Positions 5,684-11,061 of a stretch of 11,061 nt of DNA are shown here, piece after piece. The DNA comes from CAZHHM01 sp964532225 (lineage in GTDB: Bacteria; Margulisbacteria; WOR-1; JAKLHX01): NCBI GenBank assembly GCA_964532225.1, contig CAZHHM010000033.1:1-11061 (forward strand), given 5' to 3'. Position numbers and translations under genes: made by a program. The notes under the pieces are model-generated. The model searched no databases. It worked only from the letters and a program-made list of their open reading frames with translations, and had not been told where the DNA came from. The number at the start of each line of letters is the position of its first letter. Within the stretch, counting starts at the first letter, position 1.

Positions 5684-7159
5684 ATGCTATTAGAGCTTCA
5701 TACTCATACGTCACGGCATTCAAGCTGCAGCGGGCTGCCCCCGGCAGATGCCATACGCGCGGCGAAGAAAAGAGGGGTGCAGGGGATCGTGTTCACAGAA
5801 CACAGGTATTTGTGGACCGATGAAGAGCTGTCCGATGTCAGGAAACTTGCCGAGGTAGAAAGCTCTTTCATCATACTTGCGGGACAGGAGGTCGAGACAG
5901 ACATAGGCCACGTTCTTGTTTACGGGGCCGAAAGATCGCTTGCGGACAAATATGGAATAAAAGAGCTCAGAAAAAACCATCCGAAAGCCGCCTTGGTCTG
6001 GGCTCATCCCTTCAGGAAGGGAAAACTCCCTTCGGATGCGGCGCTGACCGACAAGTGCCTTGATGCCGTAGAGATCATTAACAACAACCACACCGTGCTT
6101 GAGAACTATTCCGGCATCAAGAAATGGCACGATCTTAAGTTCATCGCCACATCAGGGAGCGATGCGCATGCCGTTGATACCGTTGCTTTATATCCGACAA
6201 TATTTGACCATCCTGTGTACAGCATAGATGAGCTGGCCGCTGAGGTAAGGTCAGGAAGATGCAGGCCGTTCATGAAGGAGATCCCCAGAGCAGGCAGCAA
6301 CCTCGTCGTTAACGAGATCACTTTCGGCACCAAAGGGCCTGATGAGCTGAGGGGAAGGATAATCACTAAGCAATATCCCGAAGATGCCGCATGGAAGTCA
6401 CAAAAAAAGACCGTTGAGCTGAGGAATAAAATAAATTCTCTCGGACTGGGAACGGGTAAATATCGGACGCCTATTATCCTGTCCGTGGATGACAGGGAAA
6501 GGATGATCATCGAAGAAGGGCAAAGAGGCAAACCGCTCCTGGACAGGCTTCTGTACTCAAAAGGGCCGGTACAGGAGAAAGGTGTAGTGTTTGCTGCAGA
6601 ATGGCTGGCAAAGTTCCACGAACTGGGCATTGCCGCTGAGGAGAAAAGCGATGCTCTTAAAAATGAAGCTAAAAAAGTGAAGCGGTACCTGTCAAGGTTC
6701 GGGTCGGCGGAGCTGGGTGCGATCGAAAAGACAGCAGAGACCCTGATCGGTCTTGAGAAAGAGATACTGTCCCGCGCGTCTCATGTATTGTGCCACGGAG
6801 ATTTCCATCCCATGAACATAATCATAGGGCAGGACCGCACCGACGATCCTGATACGATGTTCGTCTCGGTGATCGACTTTGACAATGCTTTTACTATGCC
6901 TTCGTCATTCGATGTCGGATATTTCCTTGAGCAGCTCGATTACCAGGTATGGAGCCATGGTGGGGGCAATACAGAAAAACTCCAGGATATTTTCCTGGAA
7001 ACATACATAAATGCTTCAGGTCAGGACGCGGGAACGTTCAAACGGCAGGTGAGGACCTTCAGAAAAAGGGCCTGTCTAAGCATAATGTATTTCCTGCATA
7101 AGGTGGGTAAAGGTTCAAGCAAAGACTTTAATAGGACAAAAGAGCGTTTTTTGTCTTAA
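5684..7159 (+). CDS. PHP-domain phosphoesterase fused to an aminoglycoside-phosphotransferase-like kinase
   Basis: This is a 491-residue cytoplasmic protein with two catalytic domains. The N-terminal PHP domain (about 1-205) has ELHTHTSRHSSCS (H6, H8), TEHR (H40), GQEVET (E69), WAHPF (H108) and GSDAH (D160, H162), a full set of ligands for a metal-dependent phosphoesterase. The C-terminal domain (about 208-480) is a kinase of the aminoglycoside/choline-phosphotransferase fold: likely ATP-binding Lys in IITKQY (K229), a helix with E245, a hinge RMIIEEG (273-279), the catalytic loop HGDFHPMN (371-378) and the metal-binding IDFDNA (D398, D400). Both sites appear intact, so one protein could add and remove phosphate, or turn over and activate related metabolites. 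The substrate is unknown. The Shine-Dalgarno AAGGAAC overlaps the deacetylase stop codon, which implies coupled expression. Confidence 0.88.
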   Translation: MLLELHTHTSRHSSCSGLPPADAIRAAKKRGVQGIVFTEHRYLWTDEELSDVRKLAEVESSFIILAGQEVETDIGHVLVYGAERSLADKYGIKELRKNHPKAALVWAHPFRKGKLPSDAALTDKCLDAVEIINNNHTVLENYSGIKKWHDLKFIATSGSDAHAVDTVALYPTIFDHPVYSIDELAAEVRSGRCRPFMKEIPRAGSNLVVNEITFGTKGPDELRGRIITKQYPEDAAWKSQKKTVELRNKINSLGLGTGKYRTPIILSVDDRERMIIEEGQRGKPLLDRLLYSKGPVQEKGVVFAAEWLAKFHELGIAAEEKSDALKNEAKKVKRYLSRFGSAELGAIEKTAETLIGLEKEILSRASHVLCHGDFHPMNIIIGQDRTDDPDTMFVSVIDFDNAFTMPSSFDVGYFLEQLDYQVWSHGGGNTEKLQDIFLETYINASGQDAGTFKRQVRTFRKRACLSIMYFLHKVGKGSSKDFNRTKERFLS

Positions 7160-7168
7160 GTCCGCCTT

Positions 7169-7202
7169 TATTAATTGACTTGCTTAATTAATACTATATT
7201 AT
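7169..7202 (+). promoter_or_regulatory. promoter and overlapping palindrome ahead of the secreted protein-hypAB unit
   Basis: TTGACT (7175-7180), 16 bp, then TATTAT (7197-7202) forms a good promoter whose -10 ends 6 nt before ATG 7209, which predicts a leaderless mRNA. An 8-bp perfect inverted repeat, TATTAATT and AATTAATA with a 9-nt spacer (7169-7193), covers the -35 and could bind a regulator. TATATT (7195-7200) is an alternative -10 with a shorter spacer. Confidence 0.5.
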
Positions 7203-7208
7203 ATTAGT

Positions 7209-8507
7209 ATGCGGCTTTGCGGACTTTTAAAAAGCACGCTCGTAGTGTGCTTGGTAATAGGTTTACTTGCTCCTTTGCACGCGAGCTCGCCAAAACCGGC
7301 TGCATCACATGGCGGCGGCCATGCTGCCCCTGCGGCTAGCGGTAAAAAGACCGAGGCCGTTGAACTTAAGTTACCGCCCGCACCTGAATTTCCCGGAGGC
7401 AACTACAGCCTTAAGGTTTATGTGAAGGCCTATGTGGGGAAGAAGTGGTCCTATCAGATACTGTCAAGCGTGGAGCTCGTGTACCCTGCCAAGAAGAAGG
7501 TCGAGATGGGTTATTTCGATTCCTTCGGAGAGATCAAAAAGAAGGTCTGGGACGGGCTTATAAGGAACGGCTATATCGACAGCAAAGGCAACATCCAGCC
7601 GAAATTCGACTACATGGGAAAACACTTCTACCTGTATGACATGATGGAGAAGTTCAGGGACGGAAAAAGAATGAGAGGCAAAGGATTCCTGAACGAGGAG
7701 CAGGCATCCTTCATTTACAAGATACTCGATCAGAACAACGTCGATCTCGTGAGGAGGGCGCATACTTCCGACGGTAACGCTAATTATGCTTTCTTCCCTG
7801 ATATCGGCGAAGGCCCGTTCCTTATATCCTGCGACCATAATCTTCTGGGGATAAAATACTCTCCAGCGTGGTACAGGGTCGTTGTTGATCCGAAGAAAGC
7901 AGACCGAATAACTCTTGACGGCAGTAACGCCAACATGGACTTCCCGGAGGAATTAAGACCTAAGGTCAAGGAAGAGCCAAAGAAAGCACGCATAGAGATC
8001 GCAAGGAAGATTGTTCCGACCTCAGAAGCTGTTCCGGTGAAAAAAGTATCCAGGGCACCGGATCAAAAAGATAAGAAACCACAGATAAAAAGCACGGCTA
8101 CAAAAGAAGCAGTGTCAAAAGTAAAGGCCGAAAAAGCAAATAAATCCGTAAAAGCTCCTCAACCTTCCGTGAAAAAGAAGACTGCAAAGAAAGCTGCCAA
8201 GGTCCCGTGGGCAGCGAAGACATCAAAACCGGCAAGGCCGGTCGTAAAGGAGATAATGCCGGGGATAGACGGTATTATCGAGGACCAGGACACTTTGCCA
8301 GCCAGGTCTGTCCTGAGGGACAATAAGAAAGAACCTGCCCCTGCTGCCAAAAAAGAGGCAGAAAAGCCTGTTCCTGCGCCTGTTAAAGAGCCCGGCAATT
8401 CAATACCCGTAATACCGCTTCCGGAGACAGCCGCGGAGACCGGGCCAGGCGGGTCAAAGGTGATAAGGATAGAGTCCGGACCGGTCATTGAGATAATTAA
8501 GCATTAG
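7209..8507 (+). CDS. secreted protein with N-terminal His cluster and Lys/Ala/Pro-rich tail, unknown function
   Basis: I do not recognise this 432-residue protein. Residues 1-25 form a signal peptide (LLKSTLVVCLVIGLLAPLHA). The mature N-terminus is Ala/Pro/Gly-rich with SHGGGH (H34, H38), a possible metal site. Residues about 62-246 look globular, with aromatic residues and mixed charge (KVYVKAYVGKKWSYQ, FDYMGKHFYLYDMMEKF, YAFFPDIGEGPFLISCDH). Residues about 250-410 are low-complexity and probably disordered, dominated by Lys, Ala, Pro and Val like a histone-H1 or TonB-type linker. The last 15 residues (VIRIESGPVIEIIKH) look ordered again. The tail could span the periplasm or bind an acidic polymer. 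ATG 7209 has no Shine-Dalgarno but a -10-like element just before it. hypA starts 18 nt after its stop, so the gene is probably in the hypAB transcript, and a nickel link is possible but unproven. Confidence 0.8.
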   Translation: MRLCGLLKSTLVVCLVIGLLAPLHASSPKPAASHGGGHAAPAASGKKTEAVELKLPPAPEFPGGNYSLKVYVKAYVGKKWSYQILSSVELVYPAKKKVEMGYFDSFGEIKKKVWDGLIRNGYIDSKGNIQPKFDYMGKHFYLYDMMEKFRDGKRMRGKGFLNEEQASFIYKILDQNNVDLVRRAHTSDGNANYAFFPDIGEGPFLISCDHNLLGIKYSPAWYRVVVDPKKADRITLDGSNANMDFPEELRPKVKEEPKKARIEIARKIVPTSEAVPVKKVSRAPDQKDKKPQIKSTATKEAVSKVKAEKANKSVKAPQPSVKKKTAKKAAKVPWAAKTSKPARPVVKEIMPGIDGIIEDQDTLPARSVLRDNKKEPAPAAKKEAEKPVPAPVKEPGNSIPVIPLPETAAETGPGGSKVIRIESGPVIEIIKH

Positions 8508-8525
8508 TATCAGGAGGGATAATAT

Positions 8526-8873
8526 ATGCACGAAGGACCAGCGGCCAGATCTCTGCTCAATGCAGTGCTTGCAAATGTTCCTAAAAGGGGCAAGAGCGTA
8601 AAGAAGATCAATGTCATCATAGGGGCGATGTCGGGAATTGAGGCAGAGTGCCTGCGTATGTACATGTCCGAGATGTCGAAGGGCACAATTGCCGAGAATG
8701 CCGTTCTTGAGGTCAGGGTCAATAATGCCGATGTGATCTGCCCTAAGTGCGGGAAAGTGTCCGAGTTCGACCTCAGCGGTCCGTTGAAGGTCGAATGTGA
8801 GGGTTGCGGAGGCAGTAACACCCTTCAGGGCGGAGAAGGCGTATTCCTGGAGAGTATCGAGGTCGAAAAATGA
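8526..8873 (+). CDS. hypA: hydrogenase nickel-incorporation protein HypA
   Basis: This 115-residue protein is the usual HypA length. It begins M-H-E, and the N-terminal amine with His2 is the conserved nickel-binding site of the family. The zinc site is two CxxC pairs, CPKC (C72, C75) and CEGC (C91, C94), in a rubredoxin-like loop. HypA works with HypB to deliver nickel to the large subunit of [NiFe] hydrogenase in the cytoplasm, and in some bacteria also serves urease. AGGAGGG at 8512-8518 lies 7 nt before ATG 8526. The stop overlaps the hypB start as ATGA, so the two are translationally coupled. No hydrogenase or other hyp gene lies in the window. Confidence 0.95.
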   Translation: MHEGPAARSLLNAVLANVPKRGKSVKKINVIIGAMSGIEAECLRMYMSEMSKGTIAENAVLEVRVNNADVICPKCGKVSEFDLSGPLKVECEGCGGSNTLQGGEGVFLESIEVEK

Positions 8874-9502
8874 AAGTGGACATTAAGACCCAGGTGCTTC
8901 TAAGGAACGACAGGGAAGCAAAAGAGATCTTTGACGAGTTCGAGAAGAGGGGAGTAAAAGCGGTCAATGTCATGGCCTCCCCCGGGGCAGGGAAGACCAC
9001 CCTTATACTTTCATTGCTCAGAGCTCTACCTGACAGCTTGTACAAAGGCGTGATCGAAGGCGACGTAGCCTCCAGCATTGATACCGAAAAGATAAGGGCT
9101 GAAGGTTTTAAAGCCGTGCAGATAAATACTGCCGGGGCCTGCCACCTTAATTCCGGGATGATCAAGAAAGCTCTTAAGGAGCTTGACCCTAAGGGGCCGG
9201 GCATTGTTTTCATAGAGAACATCGGTAATCTTATATGTCCCGCTGACTTCTATCTTGGTGAGAGCCTGCGACTGGTCGTGGCAAGCGTACCGGAAGGGGA
9301 CGACAAGCCTCTCAAATATCCGCTGCTCTTCTCCGTTGCAGATATCGTCGCAGTCAACAAATGGGACACTGCCGGCGCATTTGATTTTAATTATGAAATG
9401 TTCGTCAGAGGCGTTAAGGCCGTGAACGCAAATGCCCCGGTAATAAAAGTATCGGGAAAGTCACGGGAAGGGTTGACCGAACTCTTGGCTGCGATCGGCT
9501 GA
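8870..9502 (+). CDS. hypB: hydrogenase nickel-incorporation GTPase HypB
   Basis: This is a 210-residue GTPase of the SIMIBI class that powers nickel insertion with HypA. It has the P-loop SPGAGKTT (37-44), EGDVASSID (63-71), the metal-binding C91-H92 in GACHL, ENIGNLICP with C123 (116-124) and the guanine-specificity motif NKWD (163-166). C91, H92 and C123 have the same 32-residue spacing as the G-domain metal site of E. coli HypB (C166, H167, C198). The N-terminus lacks both the CxxCGC high-affinity site and a His-rich nickel-storage stretch, so this is the minimal form. The start overlaps the hypA stop (ATGA). The stop lies one base from the stop of the convergent citrate synthase gene, with no terminator in between. 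Confidence 0.95.
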   Translation: MKVDIKTQVLLRNDREAKEIFDEFEKRGVKAVNVMASPGAGKTTLILSLLRALPDSLYKGVIEGDVASSIDTEKIRAEGFKAVQINTAGACHLNSGMIKKALKELDPKGPGIVFIENIGNLICPADFYLGESLRLVVASVPEGDDKPLKYPLLFSVADIVAVNKWDTAGAFDFNYEMFVRGVKAVNANAPVIKVSGKSREGLTELLAAIG

Positions 9503-9503
9503 A

Positions 9504-10862
9504 CTATCTTCTTTTTTCCAGCGAGGCGTATTTCTTCTGGGGGGACACGTTCTTATAGGCGGGCCTGATTATTCTCTTGGACACCATTAATTCCTCTATC
9601 CTGTGAGCCATCCATCCGGCAATACGGGCCATAGCGAACAGCGGAGTGTAAAGCTCTTCGGATATGCCCAGGCATTTGTAAACGAAGCCCGAGAAGAAAT
9701 CCACGTTCGGGGCGATGATCTTTGAAGAGCCTTTTACCTCGTAGAAGGTCTGCGGAACGATCTCTTCCATCAGAAGATAAAGACCAAGCTCTTTTTCTTT
9801 CCCTTTTTCTTTTGCAAGCTGGACCGCATAATCCTTGAGGATTATCGCCCGAGGGTCGGATTTGGTGTAGACAGCGTGCCCGAAACCGTATATCTTGCCG
9901 CTCTTGTCGCCGGCCTCGCCTTTGATAAGCTTCGTGATATAGGCCTTGAGCTCGTCCCTGTTGGCCCAGTCCTTGACGTTAGCTTTGATGTCATCCATCA
10001 TCGTCATTACGCTAAGGTTGGCTCCGCCGTGAAGCGGCCCTTTGAGCGATGCGATGGCGGCCGCAATAGCAGAGTAGCTGTCGGTGCCGCTGGATGATGT
10101 AACTCTGGTCGTGAATGTCGAGTTGTTGCCGCCTCCGTGGTCCGCATGGATCACGAGCAGGATGTCCAGTACTTGCGCTTCGGTCTTTGTGAAGCAATGG
10201 TCCTTGCGAAGCATATGGAAAAAGTTCTCGGCTGTGCTAAGCGTATCGTTAGGGGGCTGTATGAAAAGGGTCTCGTTGTAGAACTTGGAACGCATGGCAT
10301 GGAAAGCATGCACGATAATTACAGGGAACTTAGCGACGAGAGAGATGGCCTGCCTTATCTGGTTGTCTATGGCGAGATTGTCCGCGTCAGGGTCGGAGCT
10401 GTATAGCGCAAGGACGGACCTTGCCAGCGAGTTCATCACGTTCTTTGACCTGAAGTTAAGGATTATGTCCCTGGTGAAATTGTCAGGCAGATGCCTTTCC
10501 CTGTTGAATATCTCAAGGAATTCCTTGTATTCGCGTTTCTTGGGGAGCTCTCCGAACAGGAGAAGGTATGCCACTTCTTCGTAACCAAAACGGTCCTCGT
10601 CTTTTAGGCCTTTTACGATGTCCATTACGTTGCGGCCCCTGTACTCGAGCCTGCCCTCTACAGGGACAACATCTTCGTCTATCTTCTCGTACCCGATGAC
10701 GGTGGATATCTTTGTAAGTCCAACAAGAACTCCGCTGCCGTCCTCGTTGCGGAGCCCGCGCTTTACGTTGTACTTCTTGAAAAGGTCCTGGCTCATTTCA
10801 TTGTTGACCTGGCACTTTTCGTGAAGCTTTTGGACCAACGCGTCTTTTTTGGTCTGTTCCAT
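9504..10862 (-). CDS. gltA: citrate synthase
   Basis: This is a 452-residue enzyme that condenses acetyl-CoA and oxaloacetate to citrate. Active-site residues are intact: oxaloacetate-binding H242 in HADHGGG, catalytic H278 in GPLHGGAN, H328 in GFGHAVYTKSDPR, and D388 in PNVDFFSG. These correspond to E. coli H229, H264, H305 and D362. GWMAHRIEE near 416-424 is the conserved C-terminal Arg segment. About 40 Lys/Glu-rich residues precede the first conserved region (VGLTKISTVIGYEK), a moderate extension, and it ends in a basic tail. A 2-methylcitrate synthase cannot be excluded from motifs alone, but no propionate genes are nearby. ATG 10862 has no Shine-Dalgarno; -10-like hexamers lie 3 and 6 nt before it. 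It follows the TPR-like gene by 41 nt on the same strand. Confidence 0.94.
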   Translation of the reverse strand: MEQTKKDALVQKLHEKCQVNNEMSQDLFKKYNVKRGLRNEDGSGVLVGLTKISTVIGYEKIDEDVVPVEGRLEYRGRNVMDIVKGLKDEDRFGYEEVAYLLLFGELPKKREYKEFLEIFNRERHLPDNFTRDIILNFRSKNVMNSLARSVLALYSSDPDADNLAIDNQIRQAISLVAKFPVIIVHAFHAMRSKFYNETLFIQPPNDTLSTAENFFHMLRKDHCFTKTEAQVLDILLVIHADHGGGNNSTFTTRVTSSSGTDSYSAIAAAIASLKGPLHGGANLSVMTMMDDIKANVKDWANRDELKAYITKLIKGEAGDKSGKIYGFGHAVYTKSDPRAIILKDYAVQLAKEKGKEKELGLYLLMEEIVPQTFYEVKGSSKIIAPNVDFFSGFVYKCLGISEELYTPLFAMARIAGWMAHRIEELMVSKRIIRPAYKNVSPQKKYASLEKRR

Positions 10863-10890
10863 ATGATTATAATAGCATAACTTTTTATGC
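10863..10890 (-). promoter_or_regulatory. citrate synthase promoter with operator-like inverted repeat
   Basis: Reading on the minus strand, a perfect 16-bp inverted repeat GCATAA-AAAG-TTATGC (10875-10890) is followed directly by TATTAT (10869-10874), 6 nt and ATG 10862. An overlapping TATAAT (10866-10871) is 3 nt from the ATG. The repeat fills the spacer between the -10 and the expected -35, a typical repressor position. It lacks a T-tract, so it is unlikely to be the terminator of the upstream gene. The -35 is weak. Confidence 0.45.
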
Positions 10891-10903
10891 GGGTAGGAGG
10901 GGG

Positions 10904-11061
10904 TTACAAGAACATTGACAACCTGGAACGAAGGGCCGGGGGCAGGTCTTTGCCGCTTCTCATCAGGCTTTTCGCAAGTTCGGCGGCCTTTCTAGTATTC
11001 CCCTTCATGAGATACGCCGTAATGAGGTTCTCTCCGGCGTTCTCGTAGCCCGGAGCGATGG
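10904..11061 (-). CDS. C-terminal part of a TPR-like protein (partial, 5' end outside window)
   Basis: An open frame of 51 codons enters from the right edge and ends at TAA (10904-10906). The protein reads IAPGYENAGENLITAYLMKG, then NTRKAAELAKSLMRSGKDLP, and ends RLSMFL. The paired helices, with small residues at Ala/Gly positions, the AYLMKGN turn and KAAELAKSL, have the pattern of a tetratricopeptide repeat and its capping helix. TPRs are scaffolds, so no specific role can be stated. The gene lies upstream of citrate synthase on the same strand, but the promoter elements between them suggest separate transcription. Confidence 0.65.
   Translation of the reverse strand, partial: IAPGYENAGENLITAYLMKGNTRKAAELAKSLMRSGKDLPPALRSRLSMFL

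Noticed and set aside
6106..6630. Minus-strand frame of 174 codons inside the PHP-kinase gene
   Set aside because: The sense frame spans both domains with intact catalytic motifs; the antisense product is Ser/Leu-rich without any motif.
10915..10920. Plus-strand TTGACA as the -35 of a rightward promoter
   Set aside because: No -10 follows at 16-18 bp, and it lies in the coding end of the minus-strand TPR-like gene.

Overview
The window looks like a piece of chromosome from a Gram-negative, probably uncultured bacterium. The evidence is a porin-like protein with a signal peptide and a C-terminal Phe, several exported or membrane proteins, TTGACA/TATAAT-like promoters, and heavy use of AGG/AGA and ATA codons at medium GC. 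Candidate phyla such as Omnitrophota or Elusimicrobiota would fit, but nothing here is a taxonomic marker, so this is a guess. I see no transposase, integrase, tRNA, rRNA or CRISPR array.

Layout. (1) Positions 1-320 (+): the tail of an unidentified protein and a small two-helix membrane protein. (2) 346-1341 (+): one transcription unit with a sigma70-type promoter, a leader of about 140 nt rich in mutually exclusive pairings, an outer-membrane protein gene (signal peptide, charged helix, Ala-Pro linker, beta-barrel) and a strong UUCG terminator. (3) 1378-2598 (+): a DEAD-box RNA helicase. (4) 2624-4862 (-): a leftward group in the order YkgJ-like Cys-cluster protein, exported MsrB-MsrA fusion, DUF4239 membrane protein. 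(5) 4900-7159 (+), divergent from group 4: a divergent NodB-type polysaccharide deacetylase followed by a PHP phosphoesterase fused to an aminoglycoside-phosphotransferase-like kinase. (6) 7209-9502 (+): an unrecognised secreted protein with a His cluster and a long Lys/Ala/Pro tail, then hypA and hypB for nickel insertion. (7) 9504-11061 (-): citrate synthase, preceded by the C-terminus of a TPR-like protein.

How the parts may work together. MsrBA repairs oxidised methionine outside the cytoplasm, with a metal-cluster protein and a membrane protein alongside it. HypA and HypB deliver nickel to a hydrogenase encoded elsewhere, and the secreted protein ahead of them may belong to the same regulon. 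The deacetylase and PHP-kinase are probably co-translated and may act on one cell-envelope or small-molecule substrate, which I cannot name.

The most unusual signals are in the non-coding DNA. Six first-in-unit genes have a -10-like hexamer ending 6 or 7 nt before the start codon, which predicts leaderless mRNAs, while most genes inside operons have Shine-Dalgarno sequences or overlap the gene before. The outer-membrane protein gene does the opposite: it has a long structured leader with a perfect Shine-Dalgarno about 120 nt too far upstream and none at the start codon. That leader is the best candidate for an undescribed cis-regulatory RNA.
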